Origin: Branchiostoma floridae | Taxonomy: Eukaryota; Chordata; Leptocardii; Amphioxiformes; Branchiostomatidae | DNA length: 64,000 nt | NCBI RefSeq assembly: GCF_000003815.2 | Contig: NC_049983.1 | Location: 27,675,071 to 27,739,070, forward strand | Direction: 5' to 3' | Shown here: positions 1 through 12,490 of the stretch, in pieces | How the letters are laid out: each line of letters begins with the position of its first letter | Numbering within the stretch: position 1 is the first letter of the stretch | Translations under genes and position numbers: made by a program | The notes under the pieces: generated by a model | Seen by the model: the letters and a program-made list of their open reading frames with translations, nothing else | What the model was told of the DNA's origin: nothing | The model's database searches: none

Positions 1-620
1 GCTAATCTTACGGCCGGGCGTTTTGCTGGGTAACCTTTATCTGAGGGGTAACTTATATCCGTTTTTTTTACACCGGTACTTTCCATGTCTGTAGCCACTA
101 TGGCACCAGACTATGATGCCTACGAATGATTGATTGATTGATTGATTGATTGTATCTTGGGATATCAATATTGGACAGGGAATGGCAGAATGTCTGATAC
201 ACAAACTCTTATAACCATAGAAATCCGTACCGAATACCTGCGGTATCGAGCTAAGTGTAACACATCTAGACCTTTATCTGAGGGGTAACCTAACACCGGT
301 ATTTAGGGATATCAGAATTGGACACAAACCGGCAGAAGATCTGATACAGAAACTCTTATTACCGGAGAAACATCATAGAAATCTGCCTTTAACAGCAGCA
401 GTACTGAGCGAAAGTGGGCTGTATGTATACCTTTATCTGAGGGGTAACCTAACACCGGTATTTAAGGATATCAGAATTGGACACAAAACGGCAGAAGATC
501 TGATACAGAAACTCTTATTACCGGAGAAATCCGTACCGAATAGCCACAGTATCGAGTGAAAGTCAGTTGTTTGTGTAAAGATTCTAAATCTTTATCCGTG
601 GGGTAACTTATAGCCGTTGT
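1..620. repeat. Divergent tandem repeat, ~150-230 bp units
   Basis: The phrase ctttatctgaggggtaac (or a near match) recurs at about 37, 270, 431 and 589. Each time it is followed by a CACCGGTATTTAGGGATATC-like segment and then, in part of the copies, by a gaaatccgtaccgaat segment. The units differ in length and by point changes, so the array is old. No reading frame of note is present. Confidence 0.7.
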
Positions 621-1118
621 TTTTTAAGCACCGGTATTTAGGGATATGGATTCAAAAGACGATGGTTTCGAGCGAATACCAGGGAAATTCTCGACGGTAT
701 TTTGGACGAAAAGTACAAGTAGACCACGTAAAGCTTAACGTCATAAGGACCGCTTCTCTTATTTACTTATTAAAACTTCACAGATCAGGTACAATCTGAG
801 GGGAGCCGGCAACAGAAATCCAGTTTCTCTACGAGGCCGACTCCCCAGAAGATCTACAAGCAATAAATGTAAAAAAAATAGCCTATCATCGAAAACTACA
901 TACTTATCTGTATGCGTAACGTATGCCGCGTTAGCTATATACAATATCCGTGATTCAAACTCCCAAACTTGACAAAATTGTCTTTTATTTGATGTTGTAT
1001 TCAAGATCATCCAACAGACAGGTCGTCTTATTTGATTATTCCTAAGTTTGTAAACCAGCTGCACGTTCACTCTGTTACTTCATTCCTTATTTATTTTCAC
1101 GTCGTTATCATTATCTCN

Positions 1119-1358
1119 TTTGCTGAGTAGATCAAATTTGCTGCAACAGAACACGTACATGTTTGCTGAGTAGATCAGATTTGCTGCATCACAACACAGA
1201 CATGTTTGCTGAGTAGATCAAATTTGCTGCAACACAACACGTACATGTTTGCTGAGTAGATCAAATTAGCTGCAACACAACACACGTACATGTTTGCTGA
1301 GTAGATCAAATTTGCTGCAACATAACACGTACATGTTTGCTGAATAGATCAAATTTGG
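1119..1358. repeat. Minisatellite, ~43-bp unit, about six copies
   Basis: Six successive copies of a unit opening with tgctgagtagatcaaattt and continuing gctgcaacacaacacgtaca. One unresolved base (n) lies at 1118, at the array edge. Confidence 0.85.
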
Positions 1359-1534
1359 GGTTCGCTTAAAAGGCTGGGCTGTCTACCAGACCAGGCTACC
1401 TGGCCTGGCTATCACGTCAGGCTACTCAGAGCCCCCCATTCATAGCCCCATCATATGGCACTCAGCCAAAATAGCTGATTGACAGGCATAGTAATTGCTA
1501 ATCCCCAACCCAGCCAGTGACCTGCCAGGAGTGA

Positions 1535-2000
1535 GTGGGACCGTGTAGCGCAGTGGCAGTTTCTTCGGCCCGTGACCGAGAGGTTGCGGGTTCGAATCCG
1601 CCTGCTGTGTTACCGATCTTGTGCCCTTGGGAAAGGCACTTTACACGACTTTCCTCACTTAACTCAGGTGTAAATGAGTATCTAGTGGCCTTGTGTGGCT
1701 TGGTCGAGCTATGTGGCCGAGACAAGCCTTAGGGGCATGTTCGGGCATGAGCGGCACCCGCCATGACACACGAGTCGGGGGTAGGAGGAACCCCTTACAT
1801 CCTTGGTCGGAAGTCCTCCTAGGAGACGGATACTCCGAACAACAAAGCTGCATCTGCTGGAGCCGCCTCACACGTTGCATACAGTTGCCCCTGTGAGACT
1901 TAGTGCTCCAGTAGACGAGAGGGTGGAGAAGGAATTGCAAATAGCCTGTCTGCCTCCTCATCTGTCCAATCGACAGGAGAAACCCAAAAAAAAAAAAAAA
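1535..2000 (+). mobile_element. tRNA-derived SINE
   Basis: A Pol III A-box-like segment (tagcgcagtgg, about 1546-1556) is followed at normal tRNA spacing by a perfect B box (GGTTCGAATCC, 1589-1599). A non-tRNA body of about 370 bp follows and ends in an A-rich tail (1983-2000). This is the layout of a tRNA-headed SINE. A related body fragment lies at 28569-28680. The short open frames across it are incidental. Confidence 0.75.
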
Positions 2001-2699
2001 AACTATCAGGAGTGATAGGCAGAGGCTGATACTGTATCAAGAGTGACAGGCAGAGGCTGATACTGGATGCTACCATAGAGCTCGGTCATCGAGCATGAGG
2101 ATGAGATTAGCTAAGCCAGGTTGGGTATCTTATCATTAGGCCATAGCAAGAAAAAAAAAAACAAGAAATTTTTTCTTCTGCAGGGATGGTCAACATGACG
2201 ATAAAGTACCAAAATGACCAAATATGTTGTATTGTAGCCTAATAATTGTACTTGTAGAAGTGACACTTGCGAGGTACCCAGGGCTATAGTTGTATGAATG
2301 AAACTTATTGGATAGTTGTAAAAGTGACACCAATATGGAAGCCATGAGTGTGGTTACCAACTTTGTTGGTGATGCCAGTCTACCACGCTAGTGTCACTTT
2401 TACCACACCAGAACATGTCTTGAATACAGGAATGAATGCCTTGTTGGCTCTGATACCATGTTTTGTCCCTTTAATTCTTGTTACAACATTCATCACAACT
2501 TTATGGTGCGTATTTTTGAATATGTAGCCATCTTGTTTTTTTTCACCCATCTTGTTTTTTTCCCGCCCTATCGCACTATTTTTGCAGTCTGCAGAGGATG
2601 TCATCCATAAAATTTACTTGCTGTGGCCTTATTACAAATAACATTATACAATGTACTGATAAAGTTTATGCCAATATGCTTTGATATCTTCATGCAGCA

Positions 2700-3600
2700 T
2701 GCTGACATTATTACCTCCATGAAAAAATGGAGGTATAGTTTTGGGTGTGTCTGTCTGTGTGTTTGTGTTTCCGGATATTTGTGGTCAGCATAACTCAAGA
2801 ACCGCTTGATGGATTGTAATGATATTTGGTATGTGGGTAGGGGTCGGGAAGACAAAGGTCAGGGTCGATTTTGGGCCCCCTAGTGTGTGACCTTGGTACT
2901 GCAGCAGAACTTTGATTTTTTTTTTATCTTTTGACCTGTACATGCCATGGTCTTGATTTTTTGGTGACAGATAGCTTGTGATGTAAGGAAGAAGTGATGT
3001 ATGTTTTGCCTCCCTAGCGGCTTTCTCTGGAACTGCAGGGACAATTTTGTCGAAATCTTCTAAGGAGCATAACGGAGTATAGGAATGTTGGATTTCCATG
3101 ATATTTAACATGCACGTATCTTTGGCAGGGATGTGCATAATGAGGTTCAAATTATGCAAATTTGGACTTAATTTGCATACTTGATGATGAAAATTATATT
3201 TACAGTTTTTTCATGATATGACTCAAATACCTGTAACATATGTAGTTTGTGGTAGGTGGAAGATAAGCAGATACCAATTATGCAAATGATGCCTAATTTG
3301 CATGATAAATTGATGTGAAAGCGTCCTAATCCATATAAGAACATGTAGTAAATGATTGGATTGTCAACATTGTGACATGTGTAAGTTGGTTAAAGGTGTA
3401 CATGATAAAGCATAAATTATGCAGATGTGCAAGTCATTTGCATAATCAGAATATTTCATGGGGGTATGAGGTCTCCAAACTCTTGTTTTAACTGTTAGTC
3501 TAATAAAATATAAAAGCTCCTTGAGAATACTAAGTACATGTATAGCAATATGACTATCGATATCTGTCCTCAACTTTTTGACTTGACTTGACTTGACTTT
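2700..3600. repeat. Dispersed-repeat-like intergenic sequence
   Basis: AT-rich non-coding stretch containing phrases such as cctccctagcggctttctct and aactcaagaaccgcttgatg that resemble dispersed invertebrate repeats. The call rests on style rather than on a second copy in this window. A short (TTGAC)n run closes it near 3580-3600. Confidence 0.35.
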
Positions 3601-4062
3601 ACGAGGTAACAAATAAAATAATTTATTTTGACATGTGTCAGAACGTTAACACATCAACTTTCCTTTCGCTTTCAGCCTTGAGAAGAGTAGAGTAGAGTAA
3701 AAAATCCTTTATCATAAACCTCAATCTTTCCCTTACGTTGATCTTGAACCTTTCATGTTAACGCTGCCATGTTAACAGTCTAGTTGTAATGCCATAAACC
3801 ATAGGTAAGTTCCTTGTCACTAGAAAGTTGGGAAATATATCGATCCGCAACACTGTCCCAAATCGATCATAAAACGGTGTCTTATGCCAAATTAAACATT
3901 TTTATTTATTTGGTACTTTATAGCAACCTTAAGTGAAACAATCCTTCATAAAAGAAGCATCACTGTCAAACATAAGGTTTTGCTGCGGTGTTGACCTGTA
4001 TTGACCCCTATCTGCGCGGTGCATGTCGGGAGTTGTGACCTTGTTCAGTTCTCTGCTCCAAG

Positions 4063-7000
4063 ATGGCCTCAAGGTTGCTTTGTCGTCAGATTTTCTCTTC
4101 TGTCCGCCGCGCGGTGGTCCCTCCAGCCGCAACTGGCGTCAGAAACATGGCAGTCGGAGGTAGGGAGGATTTCTAGTGCAGCATTTTGTCGCTAAACGCT
4201 GTTACAACCTGCAAATCTGTGCTCACGTGAAGGCTGCCCCCGCCGTCATGGCGGCATGTCTCCATCTTGGATTGATCGTTACTCATACCGGCGTTTTGTC
4301 AATCCTCGCTTGAAACTGACTGTTAGCCGTAAAATAGTTGTTTTTATGGACTTCTTTTCTGCAGTAAAGCTCAGGACAATGCATTTATTGGCAGGAGAGT
4401 TATTGGTGGGTCATAAATTAGCTGTTTGGTGTCAGTTTTATAACAGTATATTGTGTCCCTGTATAGCGGTCAAAGTCACGATCTATAAGTTGAAATCATC
4501 CACCATCGCGTCCCTTATATTTGTTGACATGATTTAGATCTGACACACTGAAGTATAACTCTCCACCAGAGCTCATGGTAGGGACAGCTGAAATCATAGG
4601 TAATAGTGACACTGCGTGAACGATGATAATTATCATCCCCACAGCACACAGCGGCCAGAAGAATTGTTGGGAAGTGGTCGTTCAACTTTGTCACAGTTAT
4701 GGCAACATATAATTACTATAATTTGTGTGACATCCCTTAAAGTGCCAACTACCGACTCCTATGCGGTTTCACAGTTGTGACTGTCCAGTTATGACAACAA
4801 TACCCCAAGGCCCAACTTGACATCGATCACAGGGTTGGACAAGTTTTCTAAGAGTCACTTGTCCTATCAGGCCCGACCCAAATTTTCACTTGCCTGAAAT
4901 TTAGATTGCATTTTTCTCTGTTTTTTCACTATCAGCAATGGAATTCTTTTATTATAGGCTCTATTTTTCTGCGTTGACTAATGCTTGATGTCATGACTGT
5001 GAAAAGAAAATAGTATCAAAATCTCACTGAGGTCGGACATGGGCTTGCCCAATCAGCACTTAAGTTTCACTTACCCTGGAAAATCGGACTGGTGGACGTG
5101 TCCAACCCTGGATCTGTGCTAATCATGTGCAATATGTGAAGGAGGTCATCCTGTAAGACGAAGGCTAGCCTGTCAATAAGGATTTCTCTGCCCTATGGAC
5201 AGGATAAGCTTGTTTTAAACTTAAGAACACTTGCAGACAGATGTGCGAATGTTAGATGTGACAGGCCATTCAGTGTAATATAGTCAACTACTGCGGCACT
5301 GTATGCCCCGAAGGGCTGTTATACTGGCTCCATAGATACAGAAGCTGGTGTGTTAGTTTACACTGAGGGGTGGTCTTACTGGCTACATTATAGTACATAG
5401 TCATTATAGATATGGATACAAGTACAAAAGCTCCAGGTGGTGTGTTACGCTCAAGGACAGGACTAAAAAAAGATGGTGTGTTACGCTGCAGGGCAGGTAT
5501 ACCAGCTTTGTAGATTCGGATTCAAAAGCTGGTGTGTTATGCTGAAGGGCAGGTATACCCGCTTAATACTAATAGATACGGATTCAAAAGCTGGTGCATT
5601 ATGGTAGTTACACCGGCTACAGTTTCACAAACCTGTGCCACTCCACCGGAAAAGTGGAGTATACGAATGACAAAACTAATGCATCTAACTTGAAACTCTG
5701 AAGACATTAGTTCAACATTATATCCATACAATATACATGGACCGGTGCAGGTAGATGTCCAAAATGCTTGGTCAACACCAGTTTTACCTGCACTACCCTG
5801 CAGTATGTCATATTTACTGGGAGGATAGGTTCCAGGCGATGCGGACCAGTATGCAGTACAATCTTACCTTACTGAGCAGATGTTGATGCAAACTTGGCTT
5901 GACATTTGTACTTAGAATAAAAAGTCCCCCCGTGTTTAGGAACTACCAGTACTTAATTTAAGTTAAACCAAGCTTAAACATGTGTTTCCTTTTCTTTGTT
6001 TCTTCCAGGAGTCCCGACCGATGAAGAACAGGCCACGGGTCTAGAGAAGAGAGAGTTGGACGCAAAGAAAGCTGGCATTGCGGTAAGCACCAGATTTCCT
6101 TATCATGAGGCAGTTTGAGGTCTTACTTTAAAGGTAATCATGATCATTATTAGGTGGAAGCAAAAAGCAAATACTAGTAAGTTAATTTGAAGATGGAACG
6201 ACTGGGATGAAAGTATGTAATAGATCACAGGTTAGTGTAGGATTTGCACTGTGTTATTGGGCTGGGGCGGAGACTATGGTTAGGATAGATTTTCAGCAAG
6301 GCCTGGAGAGGTGTGTGTGTGTTCTGTGTGTGAGTGAAATGATTCTGACCGGTGTATGATTCATAGATGTCTGCTGATCATGTACACATCCCTGAAACAC
6401 GCAGGACCCTTTTAGTATGGAAATCAACACAACCCCTCCCGGCACAAGAGACAGTCCATGTATGGTGCCGTCCATTTACGAGCGCCGCCTTGTCGGCTGT
6501 GTCTGTAAGTATCGAACTATTCCATCATAAATCTGTAAGTATCGAACTATTCCAACATAAGTCTGTAAGCATCGAACTATTCCAACATTAATATTTGAAA
6601 CAACTTGTTTGTTGTGCTGATATCTGAAACCGCTAGTTTATTTGTTGTGCTGATAATTGAAACCGCTTGTTTATTTGTTGTGCTGATGTTTGAAACAGTT
6701 TGTTTATTTGTTGTGCTGCAGGTGAAGAGGACGCCACATACATCCAGTGGATGTGGCTAGAGAAGGGGGAGGCCCAGCGCTGTGAGTGCGGACACTGGTT
6801 TCAGGTACCACTCTCTCATTCTCAAGCACACATGCACACACACAGGCACGCATGCGCTCATACACACACACACACACACACAGCGCTGTGAGTGCGCACA
6901 CTGGTTTCAGGTACCACTCTCACATTCTCAAACACACATGCACACACACAGGCACGCACACCTGCACACACACAGACACGCACACCTGCACACACACAGA

Positions 7001-7192
7001 CACAGCGCTGTGAGTGCGGACACTGGTTTCAGGTACCACTCTCTCATTCTCAAACACACATGCACACACACAAGCACGCATGCGCGGATACACACACACA
7101 CATACACACAGGCACGCATGCGGGCATACACACACAAACAGCGCTGTGAGTGCAGACACTGGTTTCAGGTACCACTCTCTCATTCTCATTCT

Positions 7193-7229
<37 letters not shown>

Positions 7230-8721
7230 GCAAACATGCACACACACACACACACTGGCAAACATGCACACACACACACACACTGGCAAACATGCACACA
7301 CACATACACACTGGCAAACACCCACACAAACACACACACACACACACAGCGCTGTGAGCGCGGACACTGGTTTCAGGTACCACTCTCTCTCCCTCACAAA
7401 CATACGCACAGACAGACACACGCGCACACACAGAGGTAGGGATGCGTACCAGTACGCTGGACCGAATCCGAACTTTTACGTTTACGTTTAGGTAAAAAAA
7501 ACGATACCCAAATGATTTGGTTCCGGACTTGTAAAAAATGTAGCGCTCACATATATCCTTTTTGTTCTAGACCAACTTAAGGTATCTCGGTTGGCTAAAT
7601 TGGCATTTTGACCTTCCACTGTTTTCTTATTAATAAATTAAGAAAGAATGGAGCCGTAACGAATGTTAATAGATGGGCATTAGAGAATTCTAAATCTGAT
7701 TTTTTTTGGGCCAAATTGATGACGTCATCATTTTTATTGCCTCTGATATTATTTTTTTCTATGACAAAATACAGCACTTTGGTACATACCACTGTAATGA
7801 AACTTCGTTTTTCGTTGCATAATGATGAAAGCTACAAACGTAGTGTTGCGCAAATTGATATCTCTGGATTCGAATCCAGACATGAACCTAAACATGGGTT
7901 TAGGTACGCATCCCTACACAGAGGCAAGCACAAACACACACACAGCGCTGTGAGTGCGGACACTGGTTTCAGGTACCACTCTCTCCCTCTCAAACACACG
8001 CATGGGCACGCTCACACACACAAACACATGCACACAGGCACGCACACACAGCGCTGTGAGTGCGGACACTGGTTTCAGGTACCAGTCTCTCCCTCTCATT
8101 CTGAAGCACACATGCACACACACAGGCACGCGCACAGGCACGCACACACACACAAACACATGCACACAGGGACGTGCACACACACACAAACACATACACA
8201 CAGGCACGTGCACAAACACATGCACACAGGGACGTGCACACACACAAACACATGCACACAGGGACGTGCACACACACAAACACATGCACACAGGCATGTG
8301 CACACACACAAACACAGGCACGTGCACTCAGTGCTGTGAGTAGGACACTGGTTTCAGGTACCACTCTTTCAAACACACACACAGGCACGCGCACAAACAC
8401 ATGCACACAAACACATGCACACAGGCATGTGCACACAGTGCTGCGAGTGCGGACAAGTTGGTTTCTGGTACCACTCTCCAACACTTGAAATGAACATCTT
8501 GTTTTATGCATGCTTTTGTTTTCAGTAGAGGACTTAAAACATAGATAAGATAAAAGAATTATATACTTAGAATGTTGTAAAAGGCTTAGGTAGACAACTG
8601 ATCTTTAGCTGTGAAAAGAACTCCTTTTTGTCTCCATGTTATTTGTCCTAACTTCATTTTATCCCCCCCCCCTCAGCTGCAGGGAGTCACCCCTCCAGGC
8701 GCTGCAGAAGCTCACCACTGA
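4063..8721 (+). CDS. COX5B: Cytochrome c oxidase subunit 5B, mitochondrial (five exons)
   Basis: Nuclear-encoded, zinc-binding subunit of respiratory complex IV on the matrix side of the inner mitochondrial membrane. Exons: 4063-4159, 6009-6082, 6405-6504, 6722-6804, 8677-8721. All introns are GT-AG, the phases agree (1,0,1,0), and the product is 132 residues. Residues 1-30 are Arg-rich and lack acids, as a mitochondrial presequence should. Exon 2 opens with the family hallmark [13 protein letters not shown]. Exon 3 carries [13 protein letters not shown]. Exon 4 carries [12 protein letters not shown] and the zinc-site segment [11 protein letters not shown]; the CxC form there is one I recall from invertebrate homologues. 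The final exon encodes a short [14 protein letters not shown] tail. A polyadenylation signal AATAAA lies at 9617-9622. Intron 4 holds a large CA-rich array that repeats the exon 4 end (separate entry). The start was chosen for the presequence and the exon 1 phase. Confidence 0.93.
6775..8490. repeat. CA-rich array repeating the COX5B exon 4 end and its splice donor
   Basis: The true exon 4 end (agcgctgtgagtgc, then gacactggtttcag, then gtaccactct) is followed by eight further copies starting near 6882, 7003, 7139, 7347, 7943, 8049, 8329 and 8437. They are separated by (CA)n-rich stretches with tgcacac and ggcacg variants. The first six copies keep the junction tttcag|gtacc and are nearly identical over about 40 bp. 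The last two are altered around the exon part. Long open frames on both strands here are low-complexity Thr-His or Cys-Val translations of the CA repeat and are not genes. Confidence 0.92.
7437..7916. mobile_element. hAT-type MITE inside COX5B intron 4
   Basis: A 480-bp element ends in inverted repeats starting TAGGGATGCGTACC, and is bounded by a perfect 8-bp direct duplication CACAGAGG (7429-7436 and 7917-7924). The 8-bp duplication and TIR form are those of the hAT superfamily. No transposase is encoded, so it is non-autonomous. It interrupts the CA/exon-end array and therefore arrived after at least part of the array existed. Confidence 0.88.
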
Positions 8722-9960
8722 CCCCTGACCCCACGTGCACCAATAGCGTGTCTGCATCACTGGCAACCATGACAACGACCCTTTCAGCTAGAACACTACA
8801 GGACACTGCAGTCTGCACATAAGATGATAGTCTGAGCGTTATCAAGTCTGTTAGTGTTACAGTTATAAACCATAGTGTATGGCACCTCAGTAAAATATCC
8901 ATGATTAATCCTATACATCCTAAGATTTATGGTACTTAGAATTAACAATTTGGTTCCAAAGGTTTGCTCAAATTCCTCTCTGGCTTTAATGGCTGCAACT
9001 AAAATGTACAATACTCAGGAAAATTGAGCCTTGTGTAACCCTATTTGACCGAGCGCCTAAAAGCCATACAACTCTGGGGAATCAAAAGTATATCTGGCCT
9101 TAAATGACTGTTCAACAATAATGTATCTGACTTTAAATGACTTTTCAACAACATATCTGTCATGTAACATGGTGCCTGGTGATCCAGTCTGTATAGAACA
9201 ATGTTTCTGGGTAAGAAAAAGGTTGTTTTTCTGTTGTGCCTGGAAAGGCCTCTGCTACTGTCATCTGGAGCACAAAACTTGTTTCTGACAAATGTGACAC
9301 TTTGCCACACTAGACATGATGTTCCGGTCAGAGACTTTCCTATTTGTAAGTCATATTGATGGTTGTTTGATGCCACAAAGATATACTGATTGTGTACTGA
9401 TTATTGCATACAAAGCAGAAATATGCAGGTATGGGTTCTGCTGTGAAAAGGGTGGTTGTTATGAAAACAAACTTGTGTTTGTAAATTGAAAAAGAAAAAA
9501 CGTACCTCTATCTCTTACCCCATATCCCAGTGTGGAAGATCTATATGTTGTGCAGAGTGTAGAAGTTTTATCTGACTGTTCCAGAGTTACAGTTGTGATC
9601 CACAGGCACAGTCCTTAATAAATCTTCAGAAATCGAGAACAACTTGGCTGATGTGTTGGTTTCTGTCTGAATCTTACGCTATGTTCATTAATGCTTGTTC
9701 TGACTGTGCAGTTCCTAAAGCTTTGTAGGCATTATTCAGTCATGTGATGATCCCCCAGCAACTAACTAGCTGCCATAGCAATGAGGAAAGACAGCTATTT
9801 TGGGGCATCCACAAAAATTGTAAATATTTCCTAACAATGCACAATTTACCTTCGAAACGTCCAGTTTCATGATCACTGGGATTTGCCTGTTTTTTTAATA
9901 TTGGTCCAGCACACCCAAAGTGCACATTATTTGACGTGCAAAATGATTGGCGCCAAAAGT
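8722..9960 (+). other. COX5B 3' untranslated region and intergenic sequence
   Basis: No further coding signal. The AATAAA at 9617-9622 would give a 3' UTR of about 0.9 kb; transcription past it is not indicated. Confidence 0.5.
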
Positions 9961-10040
9961 ATGACGTCACTTCCCTCATATATTAGAGATTCGCGCATGA
10001 CATCATTCTGCTGCGTGCTGGCCCTACGTCACGTCTAGAT
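9955..10040. promoter_or_regulatory. CRE-containing candidate promoter
   Basis: A full palindromic cAMP-response element TGACGTCA (9962-9969) is directly followed by cttccc (ETS-like). A second CRE-like tacgtcacg lies near 10024. The combination is typical of TATA-less housekeeping promoters, but no transcript is proven. Confidence 0.35.
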
Positions 10041-10276
10041 CCTGAAGCGTCCTTCCTCGCCCCGGCGAAAAACTTGACGGATAACAACCTGTGTGTATTC
10101 GGACAGGCAGACAGCAATACCCCAGTATGTGTTCTGAGAGGCGAAGGACATTGTATTTGGCTGGAAAAGGTGCGATATGGATCGAGTGAGGAATGTGCCA
10201 TGTTTTTTTTGGCCTATGGTCATTCATTTCATCCATTTTATTGGCTGGTTAACGTTGTGTACGGAAACCCCACAAG

Positions 10277-10582
10277 ATGCTGAGAGGCCAGGGCAAGAAA
10301 AACAGCAAAGGAGAGGTCAACATTTTAAACAAGTCTATTTTTATAATTTTTTTCGTAGGTGTATACGCAACCTTTGTGACATTTGATTTTGAACAATGGA
10401 TGAAGTCATGTTGTAAGGGGTCAATCAGGGTCAGGGCGCAACGACCTGTACGCATAGGGCACACTGTACAAGGACGGTTGCACTGGATAGGTACCAAGGG
10501 CAAGGCAATTTATACACTGGAACTGGAAGGTTACAAGTACAGGTGGTTTCTATGCAGTACGCACGAAACACATGTTTCGTAA
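10277..10582 (+). CDS. Uncharacterised ORF, 101 residues
   Basis: ATG-initiated frame starting MLRGQGKKNSKGE, with a hydrophobic stretch at about residues 20-35 and a C-terminal half rich in Trp and basic residues. It lies about 300 bp downstream of the CRE pair, and an AATAAA follows 17 bp after the stop (10599-10604). It may be one exon of a compact gene: a splice-acceptor-like tttttcgtag precedes the codon for V29. I do not recognise the family, and coding status is uncertain. Confidence 0.25.
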   Translation: MLRGQGKKNSKGEVNILNKSIFIIFFVGVYATFVTFDFEQWMKSCCKGSIRVRAQRPVRIGHTVQGRLHWIGTKGKAIYTLELEGYKYRWFLCSTHETHVS

Positions 10583-11409
10583 CCAGTTTGGCAGACTGAA
10601 TAAAATGTTTTAAAAGCTGGAGCTTTGCGGGTCCGGATGTCTTACTGAGAGATGACTAGTGTGCTAGATCTCCGTTGGCTGAGGAATAAGTCCAATATTC
10701 TCTGTACTTTATTTTTGCTACAGTCCTAGACTTTGCATAATGACGCTATACTTATAGCAGCTATATTCAGTAAGTTTCAGTTCTCGACAAGTGAGCTCGA
10801 AGTCGTATGTAAGAAATGGGGCTCGAAAGTGAAATGCTGGAAGTGAAAAGTCATCTCTGGTAAAGATCAAGAAATCTTTTCCATAGAGGTTACTGTAATA
10901 GTTGTGGAAGTCTCTGAGTAAGTCTTCTTCGGAAGTGTTGTGCCTGGTACCAAAACGACGTGAAGAAAAGGATCGCTCTTTGCCGCCTCCGCATTTTGGT
11001 AGACTACGAAATCCAGTGGGGAACCGCAAGGATATCAGTAGATGTTCTGAGATGCGCCTTTGCCAGGCACTCCCAATTGCCAGATATGCTTGTGTAACAT
11101 GGAACCTAACCCTGGAAAGGTCAGATGAGCTTCTCTTATAAGTTTTCGAATTGAGATACCTAAAGACGTTTCTCGGTATTGCACTCCGAGATCGTGTAGC
11201 ACAAATGACGACATCAGAGCTAGACTCGGATTAGAACACTCCTTTACTTACATACTTACGTACCAATTCATACTCTTTCGAGCTGAAGCATTAAAAAAGT
11301 TCCGCTTCCAGTGCGATGTATCATTCATCATTACAGTTAGGTCCCTATCACATAGGTCATTATAGCCCTGTCTCTGGTTCTGTGTGTGTAGAGTTCTTTA
11401 GCGTAAGGT

Positions 11410-11795
11410 GTGGATGGCCTCTTCTCCTGTTTGCTTCTGGGGACAAACAGAACAGCCAACAGACTTACCATTCTCCAGAAATCTAGACAAAATCTCCTAG
11501 CCCTGCCGGTCGATTACTACTTGCAGCCGAACCGAAGGCAATCTAGACATAATCACTCAAACTCATACAAACCCATTAAGACTAATAAAGACTGTCTCAA
11601 ATATTCATATTTCCCAAGAACCACTATCGATTGGAATACTCTACCATATTCAACCACCCTTCAAGCTAATCCCGTTAAGTTTAAGGAGGAGGTGTTGCAA
11701 CACCTGAGGAACGGCCAATAAACGGCAACACTACACCCTGGATGGTTTGCCCCAACACAAACTAGGGGTGTTATCCAGTAACCGAACAAGAACAA
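11410..11795 (+). mobile_element. LINE 3' end (non-LTR retrotransposon C-terminus and tail)
   Basis: The frame ending at 11721 has the conserved C-terminal signature of CR1/Jockey-group reverse-transcriptase proteins: YFPRTTIDWNTLPYSTTLQA followed by a Phe-Lys-rich helix. A short 3' UTR ends in a (GAACAA)n-type tail near 11785-11800. A second copy of this 3' end lies on the minus strand at 59664-59935, with matching sequence through the tail. The copy is heavily 5'-truncated. Confidence 0.82.
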
Positions 11796-12262
11796 GAACC
11801 AAAAGAGCAGCTTACCGGCTGGATTCCCATGTCGAGTAACATGTCCAGCAAGGCTTGACCGGCGTCGCCTGACTTCAGTTGAGATGGATAGAAGACTGAG
11901 GTACAGTTCTTTGTTTGTTGTGTGTTCCCACGAAGGTTTGTTAAATGTAACATCCTGGTGAAGGAACCAAGTATTCATTGTCCAAGACTCACAGCCATAA
12001 AGTAAAATTAAGATATTAATACAAGTTTGAAATACTCAAGTTTTGTTTCTTTTCTGATGTGTGATTTCCAAATTTTGTGCACTCCATGCTTGACAATTAT
12101 TAACCTCTGTCGTGTTTCACATCAGTGTAACCTCCAGAAATTTAAAGTCAATACTAGTAACCTTCTCGATTGCGGACCAATCAGAGGCATCGAGCTGCTC
12201 TATAGATGTGGAACTTAACTGAATGAATTTAGTTTTGATGCTTTGAGGTACAGTCTAATAGT

Positions 12263-12490
12263 TTAACATACTACTTCGACTCTGTGAAGAAGGTCTTGTG
12301 CAAATTCGATGGAGTCTTCAAGAAGAGCAATGTCATCCGCAAAATCAAGGTCAGGAAGGGTCTTCGCCGGGTAGCGACGACTACGTTGACGGTGCAGGGT
12401 GAGACCGTCCGTGTCTGTGATGGATGTCCGCATTGCATAGTCTAAACATAATAAAGAGATATGGGGCAAGAGGGTCCCCCTGTAAAACAC
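12263..12490 (-). pseudogene. Reverse transcriptase fragment (DFADD motif) of a LINE
   Basis: The minus-strand frame contains LPDLDFADDIALLEDS, a variant of the RT catalytic core (canonical YADD) with the usual downstream spacing. Upstream and downstream RT blocks are missing in frame, so this is a broken non-LTR remnant. Confidence 0.75.

Noticed and set aside
6782-8511. Long Thr-His or Cys-Val open frames on both strands
   Set aside because: Translations of the CA-rich array; low complexity, mutually overlapping in several frames, no family motif.
10718-11029. 103-residue minus-strand frame with LLRDFHNYYSNLYG
   Set aside because: Looks faintly protein-like but without splice borders or a known domain; not strong enough to call a gene.
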